Shown: positions 31,795 to 40,563, counted from the first letter of the stretch. The stretch: 49,709 nucleotides of DNA from Clostridia bacterium (GCA_900767885.1 CAAGAU010000037.1:1-49709); one strand, 5' to 3'. Notes: a model not told the origin generated them from the sequence alone. Made by a program: numbers and translations.

Positions 31795-33330
31795 ATGGAT
31801 AAGAAGCGAAGTTTATTAAACGTAATAGTATCAATAGTTTTTCGCGTGCTGTTGATTGTAAGTAATTTGCTTGTAAGACGATATTTAATACGGTTTATCG
31901 GCAACGACGTAAACGGAATAAATTCATTATATTTAAGCGTTATCGGTGTTTTGGCGGTTGCTGAATTAGGTGTTGGCGAAGCGATCACCTTTTGTATGTA
32001 TAAACCTATTGTGGAGGGCGATACGATAAAAGTATCCGCTCTTTACAATTTATTTAAGCGTATTTATTTTATAATAGGTTTGGTTATATGCTTTGCGGGT
32101 TGCGGCGTTATGCCGTTTTTGCCATATCTCGCAAAAGGTTATTCTACGGTAAACGTAAATCTATATTTAACCTTTGGTTTAATGCTTGCCTCGGTTGTTA
32201 TTACGTATTTTTTCAGCGCGAAAATATCGCTTATAAACGCGTATAAAGATAATTATATTACTACAACGATAAATTCTTGCGGGCAACTTTTGCAACAGGT
32301 GTTGCAAATAATAGTTTTATTTTTAACGCAATCTTTTGTATGGTATCTGTGTTGCAGAATAGTTGCCGCACTGTTGCAATGGATTGCTACGGAACTTATC
32401 ACACAAAAGAAATATTCCGTAATTTTGCAAAACCCCAAAGCGAGGATTGACGGGGAAACAAAAACCGAAGTAGTTAAAAACGTTAAAGCATTGTTCGCCC
32501 ATAAAATCGGCGGAGTTCTCGTAAACACGATAGACAGTATAATTATATCCGCATTTATCGGCGTTTCGATGCTCGGTAAATATTCTAATTATACCACTAT
32601 AATGACTGCCATGATCGGGACGATAGTTTTATTTTTTACGCCGCTGACTTCTATTTTAGGGCATGCTTTTGTCGAGGACAAAGTAGCATTCAAAGAGCAT
32701 TACGACTTTTTTTATGTAATGAATTTTATGTTGGGTTGCGTATTCTTTTTGGGATATTATGCCGTTATAGACGATTTGGTCGCATTGCTGTTTGGTCGCG
32801 GATTGGAACTGGATAAGTCCGTTTCCTTCGTTATAACGGTCAATTATTTTATTCAGTTTATGCGACAAGCGACACTATTATTTAAAAATTCCTCGGGAAT
32901 GTTTTATTATGACCGCTGGAAGCCTCTTGCGGAAGGGTTTTCAAATCTGATACTGTCAATATTATTCGTTATGCTGTTTAAAAAAATAGCGGGCGAAAGT
33001 TTTGCGGTGGTGGGGGTTATAGTGGCAACCATTATTACTAATTTGTCGATATGCCACATTGTAGAGCCTGCCGTATTGTATAAACACGCTTTTAACGAAC
33101 CCGTGAAAAAATATTATCTGCGTAACTACTCCTGTATGGCGTTATTCATATTGTTGCTGTCGGTATTGCACGTATGTATGGTAGCTATGGGCAATTTATG
33201 GTTGGAACTGCTTATAAACGGTTGCATAGCCGTGGGAATCGCGTTTGTGCCGTTTGCAGCAACAATATTGATGAATAAAAAGTTCCGCAGCCGCGTAAGT
33301 AATTTTTTCGGGAGCCGCATTGTTAAATAG
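31795..33330 (+). CDS. Wzx-type oligosaccharide flippase
   Basis: The 511-residue product has 12-14 hydrophobic segments and the MATE/PST-type flippase layout. It begins with a short basic start, then VRRYLIRFIGNDVNGINSLY near residue 30 and LGVGEAITFCMYKPI, both typical of polysaccharide biosynthesis flippases of Firmicutes. It moves lipid-linked repeat units across the membrane. It is the last gene of the island, and its composition is intermediate between the AT-rich genes before it and the housekeeping genes after it. Confidence 0.88.
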   Translation: MDKKRSLLNVIVSIVFRVLLIVSNLLVRRYLIRFIGNDVNGINSLYLSVIGVLAVAELGVGEAITFCMYKPIVEGDTIKVSALYNLFKRIYFIIGLVICFAGCGVMPFLPYLAKGYSTVNVNLYLTFGLMLASVVITYFFSAKISLINAYKDNYITTTINSCGQLLQQVLQIIVLFLTQSFVWYLCCRIVAALLQWIATELITQKKYSVILQNPKARIDGETKTEVVKNVKALFAHKIGGVLVNTIDSIIISAFIGVSMLGKYSNYTTIMTAMIGTIVLFFTPLTSILGHAFVEDKVAFKEHYDFFYVMNFMLGCVFFLGYYAVIDDLVALLFGRGLELDKSVSFVITVNYFIQFMRQATLLFKNSSGMFYYDRWKPLAEGFSNLILSILFVMLFKKIAGESFAVVGVIVATIITNLSICHIVEPAVLYKHAFNEPVKKYYLRNYSCMALFILLLSVLHVCMVAMGNLWLELLINGCIAVGIAFVPFAATILMNKKFRSRVSNFFGSRIVK

Positions 33331-33357
33331 AACGCTCGATTGTTAAATGTGATGAAA

Positions 33358-33408
33358 TTGTGAAAATATATCGTTTCACAAAACGGGCATAGTTTTCGGT
33401 TTGTGAAA
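33358..33408 (+). promoter_or_regulatory. Three-part TTGTGAAA repeat with mutually exclusive pairings
   Basis: TTGTGAAA (33358-33365), its inverse TTTCACAA (33374-33381) and a third copy TTGTGAAA (33401-33408) follow one another. The middle element can pair with either neighbour but not both. It could be an operator cluster (the half-site resembles that of Rex, but the spacing does not fit) or an RNA switch. It lies in the 268-nt spacer between the flippase and the SPOCS gene. Confidence 0.4.
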
Positions 33409-33481
33409 AGTTTTAATATAGAGCGAATATCGAGGATTTTTAAGGGCGATATAACCATAATTTTATATTTAACGAAAGGGC

Positions 33482-33524
33482 GAATAGTACGAACCGTGAA
33501 GCAGATTCACGGTTCGTACTATTC
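33482..33524 (+). terminator. Perfect 19-bp hairpin after the polysaccharide island
   Basis: Positions 33482-33500 pair exactly with 33506-33524 around a GCAGA loop. The tail is TTGCTCC, a poor U-tract, so it may terminate weakly or mark an island edge. Confidence 0.6.
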
Positions 33525-33598
33525 TTGCTCCGGAAGGCATAAGCGTAAACTTCGGCGCATATATATCATATTGAAGATTGCCTCGGAGGTATGGTAAA

Positions 33599-35068
33599 AT
33601 GATTCAGGCCGAATACGGCGTTGTGCGTAGCGAAAAGAGAATCGCCGCGGAAATTAAGGTCGCGACGGAGTGCCCGATAAACTTTAATGAAGAAGTAAAA
33701 AAGATAATATCTGTAAACGCCGTCGCGTTTATAACGAGTGCGGAAAATAAGGGCGAAAAAACGCTCGTCCGCGCGAAAGTCGCGTTCCGCGCGGTGTATC
33801 TTACCGAGGACGGGTTTAAAAAGTGCGAGGCTTTTGCGGAGGCAGAAGCGGAATTGCCGATAGTCGGCGCGATAGTGTGCGCCGAGGCGGTCGACGTAAG
33901 AATGAGCAGCGTGAACGACGGCTACACGGCGCGTTGCGGCGTGCGCTTTACGGGCGAAAGTTTTAAAACCGAAGAAAATCAGGTTCTTACGGGCGGCGAG
34001 GGACTTATAATAAAGCCCTGCGACGTAATTGCCGACGAGGTTACCGAAACCGCGGCGGAAGAGTTTACCGTCGCCGACGAATTTGAGGTGAATTACGCCG
34101 TAAAAGAGGTGCTTTGCCACAGTGAATTTATCCGCGTAAAGAGCGTGGAAAGCGGCGTTTCGCGGGTTATTTTCGAGGGCGACGCCGAAATTACCGTAAA
34201 GGCGTTGCCTTTTTCGGAAAATAACGATATAATAAAGGAAAAGCGCGCCGTGCCGTTCAGGTTTGAACTGCCCGTGATAGGCGCGTTGCCCGATATGCTC
34301 GCTTTAGGCGAAGTGCGCCTTAGCAAAGAAGCGGTAAAAGTGTTCACCGACGAGGCTAAAAACAAGAGCAGTATCTCGGTAGAACTGACTTTGGCGGCGA
34401 CGGGGTGCGGAGTAAACCGCGTAAAAACGCAGGCGGCGACGGACGCGTATTCGCGCACGGACGAGGTTATGCTTACGCGGAATCAGCCCACGATAGAAAT
34501 TTTTGAAGGCACGAGGTATCGCGACGAGCGGATAACGGCAAAAACCAACGCCGCCGCACCCGACGGCGCGAGGATTCTCGGCACGCTCGGCGAGGCGGTA
34601 ACGGTGTTTTCGGTCAATTCGTCGGACGGCAAAACGGCGATAAGCGGCAGTGTGAAAGCCGACGTTATTTTCCGCAATGCGGATAACGGCACTACCTGTG
34701 TTCAGGCGGAAACTCCGTTTTCGCTCGATATAACCGAGGAAGGAAAAGTCTGCAACGTAAAAGTCGCTTTATGCGATCTTACCGCGCGCGTTCGCGGCGG
34801 CGATATAGAGTTTGAGTTTACGCTCGCCGTCAGGTACGATTTATATGCGGTTAAAACTATTGCCTGCGTTGCGGGCGCGGAGTCGCTCGGCGAAAGAAAA
34901 GCCGCCGATAGCGCGATTACCGTGTTTATTCCCGCCGCGGGCGACGAACTCTGGGACGTTTCCAAACGCCTTGCCTGCACGGAAGACGAGGTTACGCGGC
35001 TTAATCCCGACCTCGAGTTTCCGCTTAAAGGCGACGAAAGAATTATAATTTACAGGCAAAAAATCTGA
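33599..35068 (+). CDS. SPOCS (DUF3794) and LysM domain protein, probable spore envelope protein
   Basis: The 489-residue product contains two or more SPOCS/DUF3794-type beta domains; the middle one has TRNQPTIEIFEGTRYRDERI-like sequence. It ends with a LysM domain (about residues 440-489, with DELWDVSKRLACTEDEVTRL), which binds peptidoglycan or cortex. There is no signal peptide, consistent with mother-cell assembly onto the spore surface as for SafA/SpoVID-like proteins. The ATG at 33599 is chosen for GGAGGT 8 nt upstream. A GCATAAG-(14 nt)-CATATATA pair at 33538-33565 loosely resembles a sigma-E promoter, but this is weak. Confidence 0.8.
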   Translation: MIQAEYGVVRSEKRIAAEIKVATECPINFNEEVKKIISVNAVAFITSAENKGEKTLVRAKVAFRAVYLTEDGFKKCEAFAEAEAELPIVGAIVCAEAVDVRMSSVNDGYTARCGVRFTGESFKTEENQVLTGGEGLIIKPCDVIADEVTETAAEEFTVADEFEVNYAVKEVLCHSEFIRVKSVESGVSRVIFEGDAEITVKALPFSENNDIIKEKRAVPFRFELPVIGALPDMLALGEVRLSKEAVKVFTDEAKNKSSISVELTLAATGCGVNRVKTQAATDAYSRTDEVMLTRNQPTIEIFEGTRYRDERITAKTNAAAPDGARILGTLGEAVTVFSVNSSDGKTAISGSVKADVIFRNADNGTTCVQAETPFSLDITEEGKVCNVKVALCDLTARVRGGDIEFEFTLAVRYDLYAVKTIACVAGAESLGERKAADSAITVFIPAAGDELWDVSKRLACTEDEVTRLNPDLEFPLKGDERIIIYRQKI

Positions 35069-35090
35069 TATTTATAAGGTGTTTTTACTT

Positions 35091-35954
35091 ATGAAAGTAA
35101 AGGTTAAAAGTTACGCAAAAATAAATCTTACGCTTAACGTAGGCGAAAAAACGGGCGGTTTTCACCCGATAGATTCGCTGGTTACGGCGATAGATATATA
35201 CGACGAAATAGCCGTATCTCGTCGGAAAGACGACGAGATACGGCTTATTATGCGCGGAATAGGCGAAACGCAGATTAAGCAGAGCGAAAACACCGCTTAC
35301 AAAGCCGCGCTCGCCTTTAAGGAAAAGTTTAAAACGGGCGGCGTGAATATAGAAATAAACAAAAAAATCCCCCTTGCTTCGGGACTTGGCGGCAGTTCCG
35401 CAGACGTGGCGGGGGTTTTGCGCGCGCTTAAAGAGTTGTACGATTTGGACGAAAGCGTAAAGCCCATTGCGGACGAGGTCGGCAGCGATTGCGGATATAT
35501 GCTTACGGGCGGCACGGCGCGCATAAGCGGCAGGGGCGAGATAGTAGAGTCTTTAACCGACGATCTGGATATCTGTGTGGTCCTTGTTTTGTCGGAAGAG
35601 GGAGTTTCCACCAAAGAGTGTTACGAGAAATTCGACTCGGTCGGAGCGGCGACGGATGCGGCGGCGACCGCCAAAGCGGTCGCCGCCGCCGAAAGCGGCG
35701 ATTTGCCCGCGCTTTTTAAAAGCGTGGGCAACGACCTGGCAATACCCGCCGCAACGCTTAATGCGGAAGTCGGAAAAAATCTTGCCGCGCTTAAAGATTT
35801 AAGTCCGTCGGCATTCACAGTTACGGGCAGCGGCTCGGCGGTATTTGCGTTATACGAAACGCCCGAACTATGCCGCTGGGCGTGCGACAAACTGAAAAAA
35901 CGCGGCTATAACGCGATCATCGTGTATACCGTCCCGCGCTATTCTATGCGTTGA
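35091..35954 (+). CDS. ispE: 4-diphosphocytidyl-2-C-methyl-D-erythritol kinase
   Basis: The 287-residue GHMP kinase phosphorylates CDP-methylerythritol in the MEP isoprenoid pathway. It begins VKSYAKINLTLNVGEK, has the ATP loop PLASGLGGSSADVAGVLRAL at about residues 87-106, and the C-terminal VTGSGSAVFALYE motif. The ATG at 35091 is used rather than a GTG at 35079 because homology starts with the Lys-Val run, although AAGG at 35075-35078 sits 12 nt away. It follows the SPOCS gene by 22 nt and may be co-transcribed. Confidence 0.92.
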   Translation: MKVKVKSYAKINLTLNVGEKTGGFHPIDSLVTAIDIYDEIAVSRRKDDEIRLIMRGIGETQIKQSENTAYKAALAFKEKFKTGGVNIEINKKIPLASGLGGSSADVAGVLRALKELYDLDESVKPIADEVGSDCGYMLTGGTARISGRGEIVESLTDDLDICVVLVLSEEGVSTKECYEKFDSVGAATDAAATAKAVAAAESGDLPALFKSVGNDLAIPAATLNAEVGKNLAALKDLSPSAFTVTGSGSAVFALYETPELCRWACDKLKKRGYNAIIVYTVPRYSMR

Positions 35955-35985
35955 AATTTAAAAACACCGATAGATAATAAAAGTA

Positions 35986-36013
35986 CATCATATTGAGCGC
36001 AAGCGAAATATCC
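35986..36013. repeat. Solo arm of the dispersed repeat
   Basis: CATCATATTGAGCG and CAAGCGAAATATCC match the right arm of the family, without the centre or the opposite arm. Confidence 0.65.
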
Positions 36014-36067
36014 AAGGCGGTAATTATTGCGGACGGATAATATAAAGTGAAAAAGTCAAATTACAGA

Positions 36068-36200
36068 CACCCCTTTAAAGAATAAAGGGGACGGGGGATT
36101 TTGAGGAGTTTTCGGAAAAGGGTTGCCCGAAGGGGGAAAACGGACCCGGGAAACAGTTGTCCCCCTTCGGATTTTCGCTGCGCCTTTTTTAAAGGCGCAA
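36068..36200. repeat. Multi-hairpin intergenic element
   Basis: Three consecutive perfect hairpins are present: CCCCTTTA/TAAAGGGG (36070-36090), CCGAAGGGGGA/TCCCCCTTCGG (36127-36137 with 36160-36170) and GCGCCTTT/AAAGGCGC (36180-36198). No credible ORF spans it. Its composition differs from that of the genes, and it looks like a mobile or repetitive extragenic palindrome. With the solo arm and the terminator after it, it fills the gene-free stretch 35955-36322. Confidence 0.55.
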
Positions 36201-36277
36201 TTAGAGCTGATACGACTGTATATTGCTTTGTCGGTTGTTCAAGGGGATTGCCGCGCCATCGGCGCGCAATGCCAACG

Positions 36278-36310
36278 AAAAAAATAAGCCGCGGCGCGAT
36301 GCGCCGCGGC
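36278..36310 (-). terminator. Terminator of the large membrane protein gene
   Basis: GCCGCGGCGC-ATC-GCGCCGCGGC on the minus strand is a 10-bp all-GC stem followed by TTATTTTTTT, just after the minus-strand stop codon. Confidence 0.88.
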
Positions 36311-36322
36311 AATTGTTTATAT

Positions 36323-37822
36323 TCAGTCCCCTCTCAATTCTTTTTTAAGTCTTTTGCGGACGGGGCAGTAGAAGAAGCAAAATACTATCATAACTACGCT
36401 TACTATAAACGGTATTATCGCGCAGGACGAAATGCTTACGCTTAAAGTGTTGCCGAGCGATAAAAGCGAACTTATAGTTTCCTCACCGAGCAGATTCGTT
36501 AAAGAGTTTTTCAAAAACGACGGCGCGGAATTAAAGTTAAGCAGCACTCCGAACATGGCGTTCGGCAAAGCGAATACCAGCCAGAACGGAATATTCCCCA
36601 GCCACAACGGCAACCCTAATCTGATCATCGGGTTTTTGAAAAACAACTTGATAATCATTTTTATAATAAGCCACGCCCAGGTTGCGAGAGTTAATATTAT
36701 CAAAACGCAGGAACCCTTCATAAAGTTACAAAGGTCGTTTCGGGTCTGTTCGGTTATCGAGGCGTTGAGTCTGTCCGAAAGCATTTGCCGGACGTCCTCT
36801 TTGGTGTAGGTTTTGTTCTGCGTACCGGTGCCTTCTCCGCTCGTTTCGCCCGAACTTTCCCCGGAAGGGCCGACGGCCGCGCTGCCGCCCGCAGGAGCGT
36901 TAAACCGCATTATCTGCCCGGTGCTTGCGCTTTCGTCTTTGGGGCTTTCATTGTTTTTATCCGCGTTGGCAATCATGTTGCCTATAACGGTATACAGCAA
37001 ATCTTTGCCGTTTATTTCCGAAGCGGAATCTATGCCGAGATCTTCCAGAGTTTTTTTGACGTTCTGCTTGACTTTTTCTCTTTCGGCGCCCGTGAGTTCT
37101 TCGGGCAAGGAACTTAAATATTTATTTTTAATTTCGGAATCGGACGAGGCTATTTGTTTATATGCCTCGTCAACCGCGTCGCAGACCTTGTCGGCTATTT
37201 CGTCAACGGTGGTGGTTTCCTTCGTAATGGAACTTACGACTTTGTCCACGCGGCTGTCGATAAACTCGTCGGTTATGCCGAGTTCGTTCAAAGCCTCGTC
37301 TACGGTATAAGTTTTTCCGTCCGCCTCAATCTCTTTGGGCGTGCCGTCGTCGTTTTTGCCCACGGCGTCCGTTACGGACTGTTTTATAGAAGTTTTTACC
37401 GCTGTTTTGGCTACCGACGCCGCTACTTTTTCGATAGTAGCGTCGAGCGTATCCATAACGCTTTTAATGTTGTCGTCGATAATTTTATTTATCGCGGATT
37501 TGCCGCCGTCCGCGCCGAGCGCGGCGAAAAAGTCGGTGGTTTTAAGCGTAAAGCCGACCGAAATTTTTACTCCGTCTTTGCCGAGTTGGGTTATTACGTC
37601 GGAAATAATCTGTTGTTCGTCGGGATTTTCGCCGCTTGCGGACGAGTTGTTCGTTTCCGAATTGATTTTTTCGGCGAGTTCGGGGGTGAATTTTATCGCC
37701 GAATTGACTTTTAAAAACGGCGAAAAGAAGTACGCCGCAACGGAAAGCGTGCAAAGCGCGGCCACTACGGCGTTTAAAATGAGCGCGAGGGCTTTGCTCG
37801 GCGCGTTTTTCATACTGTCCAT
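36323..37822 (-). CDS. Large membrane protein of unknown function
   Basis: I do not recognise the family. The 499-residue product has an N-terminal membrane segment (about residues 12-34), then an extracytoplasmic region of some 330 residues rich in Asp, Lys, Ser, Thr and Ala. That region includes predicted helical stretches (TLDATIEKVAASVAKTAVKT) and a Gly/Ser/Glu-rich linker. About four membrane segments follow between residues 365 and 490. The start at 37822 is supported by AAGGAG about 7 nt upstream on the minus strand. It is monocistronic, with its own promoter and terminator, and divergent from rng. Confidence 0.75.
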   Translation of the reverse strand: MDSMKNAPSKALALILNAVVAALCTLSVAAYFFSPFLKVNSAIKFTPELAEKINSETNNSSASGENPDEQQIISDVITQLGKDGVKISVGFTLKTTDFFAALGADGGKSAINKIIDDNIKSVMDTLDATIEKVAASVAKTAVKTSIKQSVTDAVGKNDDGTPKEIEADGKTYTVDEALNELGITDEFIDSRVDKVVSSITKETTTVDEIADKVCDAVDEAYKQIASSDSEIKNKYLSSLPEELTGAEREKVKQNVKKTLEDLGIDSASEINGKDLLYTVIGNMIANADKNNESPKDESASTGQIMRFNAPAGGSAAVGPSGESSGETSGEGTGTQNKTYTKEDVRQMLSDRLNASITEQTRNDLCNFMKGSCVLIILTLATWAWLIIKMIIKLFFKNPMIRLGLPLWLGNIPFWLVFALPNAMFGVLLNFNSAPSFLKNSLTNLLGEETISSLLSLGNTLSVSISSCAIIPFIVSVVMIVFCFFYCPVRKRLKKELRGD

Positions 37823-37842
37823 ATAAAATCTCCTTAAGGGAC

Positions 37843-37872
37843 AGTATATGCTATAGTGAGCGTTTTGTCAAT
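37843..37872 (-). promoter_or_regulatory. Predicted promoter of the large membrane protein gene
   Basis: On the minus strand, TTGACA (37872-37867), an 18-nt spacer and TATACT (37848-37843) lie about 20 nt before the start codon. Confidence 0.65.
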
Positions 37873-37909
37873 AACTTTTACTAAATTATCACTATAATAG
37901 TGTAAAAAC

Positions 37910-37938
37910 TTGCAAAATCCGATTAAATATGATAAAAT
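37910..37938 (+). promoter_or_regulatory. Predicted promoter of rng
   Basis: TTGCAA (37910-37915), a 17-nt spacer and TAAAAT (37933-37938) give a leader of about 70 nt before the chosen start. The short palindrome CACTAT-A-ATAGTG (37890s) lies just upstream, between the divergent promoters. Confidence 0.55.
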
Positions 37939-38017
37939 GAACGAGATTGAAAAATTGCCTCGGATTTGCCTTTTTACTGCTATGCTCGCTTGTTTTTTTC
38001 GCGGCTCGGGAGAGATT

Positions 38018-39514
38018 ATGCCATTTAATATATACGTTGACAAACACGGCGGAAACTACGTCGGCGCGGTTGAACAAAACGGAAAACTTACCGAATTTCG
38101 GCTTGAAACGGTCAATAAAACCGTTGCGATAGGCAGTATTTTCAAAGGTAAAGTCGCCAACGTTTTGTGCGGAATGAACGCCGCTTTCGTTGACGTGGGC
38201 TTAAATAAAAACGGCTATCTTGCGGCGGGCGACATGCTTATGGACAGGAGCGAACTCGAAGGGCAGGTGGAAATTCCGTCCATAACCGATTTAAAAGCGG
38301 GCGACGAGATTATGGTGCAGGCTATAAAAGACCCGGCGGGTACGAAGGGCGTAAGGCTTACTTCAAACGTTTCGTTTGCGGGCAGATACGTCGTGTTTAT
38401 GCCCACTATACCGTTCGTAGGGGTGTCGCGTAAAATTACCGACGAAAAAACCCGCGAAAGGCTGCTTGCCATAGGCAAGGCGTTATGCCCCAAAAAGATG
38501 GGCGTTATAATCCGCACGGCGGCGAGCGACGCGAATAAATCGGATATAAAACGCGAAATAGAGGAGTTTAAAAAGCGTTTTTCGCTTATAGAAAAGCAGT
38601 TTAAAAAGGAAGAAGCCCCCGCCTGTTTATACGAAGAGGGCAATCTTGCCATAAGGCTTATAAGGGACGTTTTTTCTTCCGCGACGGATAAATTCGTCGT
38701 GGGCGACAAGGATTTGTACGACGAAGTTTTTAAATACGCAAAAAAATACAGAACGGACTTAAAACCCAAACTCGTGTTATACGATAAAAAGGTTGATATG
38801 CTCTCGTATTACGGCTTGACCGACGGGGTGGAAACCTTGCTCGGCAATACCGTCGCGCTTGAAAACGGCGCGTACCTCGTCATAGACAAGACCGAGGCTT
38901 TGACGGTGATAGACGTAAACACGGGCAAATTTACGGGCAAAGATAATCTCGAAGATACGGTGTTCGAAACCAATCTGCATGCCGCCGCGGAGATTGCGCG
39001 GCAATTGCGGCTGCGCAACGTATCGGGCATAATAATAGTGGACTTTATAGATATGCGCGAGGAAGAGCATAAGAGAAAGTTGCTCGAAGAGTTGTCGCTC
39101 CGCCTCGAAGAGGACAGAAAAAAGTGTTCGGTTATAGGTATGAGTCCGCTCGGACTTGTGGAGATAACGCGAAAGAAAAAGCGCAGAGAGAGCGCGGCTA
39201 ATTTGTTGCAGCCCTGCCCGTATTGTCAGGGTACGGGGACTATACAGTCCAACGATTACGTGGTTATGCGCATACGCGTAGGCTTGCTCGACTTGTTTGC
39301 AAACGGCTACGATAACGCGATTATCGACTTAAACGTTGATATGTGCGAGTATATATTCGCCAAGAAAAAACTCAAAGCGGACGTTGAAAAAATCTGGAAA
39401 GACAAGCGGGTGTATCTTATACCGCACCGCACTTATCACAGGCAGTTTTTCCTTATAAAGGGCGACAACGGGCAGGTAATGGACGTACCCGAAAAAGCCC
39501 GCCTGCTGTTTTGA
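38018..39514 (+). CDS. rng: Ribonuclease G/E family endoribonuclease
   Basis: The 498-residue product has an N-terminal S1 domain (FKGKVANVLCGMNAAFVDVG, about residues 38-57) and an RNase H-like and DNase I-like catalytic core. The magnesium-binding DVNTGKF is at about residue 305 and IIVDFIDM at about 345. A zinc-link CPYCQGTG lies near 405. The length fits RNase G rather than RNase E, and no C-terminal degradosome scaffold is present. The ATG at 38018, after GGGAGAG, is preferred to the in-frame start at 37910, which falls in the promoter. It processes rRNA and mRNA 5' ends. Confidence 0.92.
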   Translation: MPFNIYVDKHGGNYVGAVEQNGKLTEFRLETVNKTVAIGSIFKGKVANVLCGMNAAFVDVGLNKNGYLAAGDMLMDRSELEGQVEIPSITDLKAGDEIMVQAIKDPAGTKGVRLTSNVSFAGRYVVFMPTIPFVGVSRKITDEKTRERLLAIGKALCPKKMGVIIRTAASDANKSDIKREIEEFKKRFSLIEKQFKKEEAPACLYEEGNLAIRLIRDVFSSATDKFVVGDKDLYDEVFKYAKKYRTDLKPKLVLYDKKVDMLSYYGLTDGVETLLGNTVALENGAYLVIDKTEALTVIDVNTGKFTGKDNLEDTVFETNLHAAAEIARQLRLRNVSGIIIVDFIDMREEEHKRKLLEELSLRLEEDRKKCSVIGMSPLGLVEITRKKKRRESAANLLQPCPYCQGTGTIQSNDYVVMRIRVGLLDLFANGYDNAIIDLNVDMCEYIFAKKKLKADVEKIWKDKRVYLIPHRTYHRQFFLIKGDNGQVMDVPEKARLLF

Positions 39515-39549
39515 TACCGAAAAAGCGATAAAGCATATATTCCGTAGCC

Positions 39550-39562
39550 CTACACCCTCCCG
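39550..39562. repeat. Second copy of the TCCCGGGAGGGTG element (reverse complement)
   Basis: CACCCTCCCGGGA is the reverse complement of the 13-mer at 8138-8150. As there, it lies a short distance outside a copy of the dispersed palindromic repeat. Confidence 0.5.
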
Positions 39563-39589
39563 GGAGAGTGATGCCGATAGGGGATCTTA

Positions 39590-39811
39590 CGTCATATTGA
39601 GCGCAAGCGAAATATCCCACGACCAAAGTGAGGAGAATATGCCTGTCAGTTCTTCGGTGGGATTCTTCACTGCTGTTATGTGGCACTTAACGCTGGCGCG
39701 TTAAAACTTTCGTTTTCCGCATTTTTTATCAAAAATGCAAGTGCCTTATGAATATCATCGCTCGCAAACCCTTGCAAGCAAGTTTGCTCGCTCGACATTG
39801 GCAGAATGAAG
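39590..39811. repeat. Dispersed palindromic repeat, complete long form
   Basis: Runs from CGTCATATTGAGCG to AGAATGAAG with the insert beginning after GGGATTCTTCACT. It is very similar to the copies at 20407 and 27923. It occupies most of the gene-free stretch between rng and the HNH-like gene. Confidence 0.85.
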
Positions 39812-39825
39812 TAAAAGAAAAAGTA

Positions 39826-39856
39826 CGTCATATTGAGCGTAAGCGAAACATTCCGC
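39826..39856. repeat. Solo arm of the dispersed repeat
   Basis: CGTCATATTGAGCG and TAAGCGAAACATTCC follow the long copy after 14 nt, as seen after the copies at 20407 and 27923. Confidence 0.75.
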
Positions 39857-39898
39857 CGAAAAAGCAATAACTCATAAAAATACGCATATAAGGCGATT

Positions 39899-40381
39899 AT
39901 GGACTATAACGACTATAAAAACTTAAAACTTAAATTTGAACTCGTACCCGACGGGTGCTGGTATTCCAACCTGCGTTCGGCGTTAAAACCGTCCGAGTGG
40001 GATAAGGTAAGGAGAGCCGCTTACGCAAGGGCAAACGGTAAATGTATGATTTGCGGACGGGCGGTAAACAGGTTAGAGGCGCACGAACGGTGGAGTTATA
40101 ACGAAAAACTCGGTATACAAAAATTAGAGGACGTAATAGCCGTGTGCCACCTTTGCCACAGCGTTATTCATATCGGCAGAACTCAACTTACGGGCGACGA
40201 GGATAAGGCGATAAAATGGTTTACCTACGTAAACAAATGTTCCTATGCGGACTATCGCAAAGCGTTGGGGTATGCCAACGAAGAGCATAAAAGGCTTAAT
40301 TTAGTCCCCGAATGGGCGACAGACCTGACCAAATTAAAAGACTTTTTGCCCGATTATAAAAGTCCGTTTGAAATGCGGTAA
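39899..40381 (+). CDS. HNH-like zinc-binding protein
   Basis: The 160-residue product has two CxxC knuckles and histidines in the spacing of an HNH fold: GKCMICGR at about residue 49, then LEAHERW, and VCHLCHSVIH at about 80-89. HNH nucleases often carry such cysteine pairs. However the usual Asp/Asn-His core is not obvious (Ala-His-Glu here), so nuclease activity is uncertain. The rest is charged and soluble, with LVPEWATDLTKLKDFLP near the end. It stands alone between repeats and the mdh promoter, with no partner to suggest a defence system or phage origin. Confidence 0.7.
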   Translation: MDYNDYKNLKLKFELVPDGCWYSNLRSALKPSEWDKVRRAAYARANGKCMICGRAVNRLEAHERWSYNEKLGIQKLEDVIAVCHLCHSVIHIGRTQLTGDEDKAIKWFTYVNKCSYADYRKALGYANEEHKRLNLVPEWATDLTKLKDFLPDYKSPFEMR

Positions 40382-40384
40382 GTA

Positions 40385-40398
40385 TTAGCAATTGCTAA
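40385..40398. promoter_or_regulatory. 14-nt perfect palindrome after the HNH-like gene
   Basis: TTAGCAATTGCTAA starts 3 nt after the HNH-like stop codon. It may be an operator or the base of an RNA structure. The role is unknown. Confidence 0.3.
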
Positions 40399-40433
40399 CT
40401 CCTACCCGGCGCGCGGAATATATAAACAATCAT

Positions 40434-40470
40434 AATACGCTATACAAATCAAGTATTAGCGTATTTTTTT
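40434..40470 (+). terminator. Terminator after the HNH-like gene
   Basis: AATACGCTA and TAGCGTATT pair as a 9-bp stem with a 14-nt loop and are followed by a run of T. Confidence 0.8.
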
Positions 40471-40563
40471 GTAATATGTTATAATTACGGTGCAATTATA
40501 TCGATACTTTTTTATCGAATATAAAATTTTTCGCTGTTTAGCAGGCGAAAACCCCGAGTTTAG

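Noticed and set aside
33358..33381. Rex operator upstream of the SPOCS gene
   Set aside because: Half-sites match TTGTGAA/TTCACAA but are separated by about 10 nt rather than 4, so Rex binding is unlikely.
36061..36312. 83-residue ORF in the multi-hairpin element
   Set aside because: It reads through three hairpins and the terminator of the convergent gene, is Arg/Pro-rich, and has no ribosome binding site.
39899..40381. HNH-like gene as part of a restriction or phage-defence system
   Set aside because: It stands alone between repeats and a metabolic operon, and its HNH core is not clearly intact; no methylase, helicase or phage gene is nearby.
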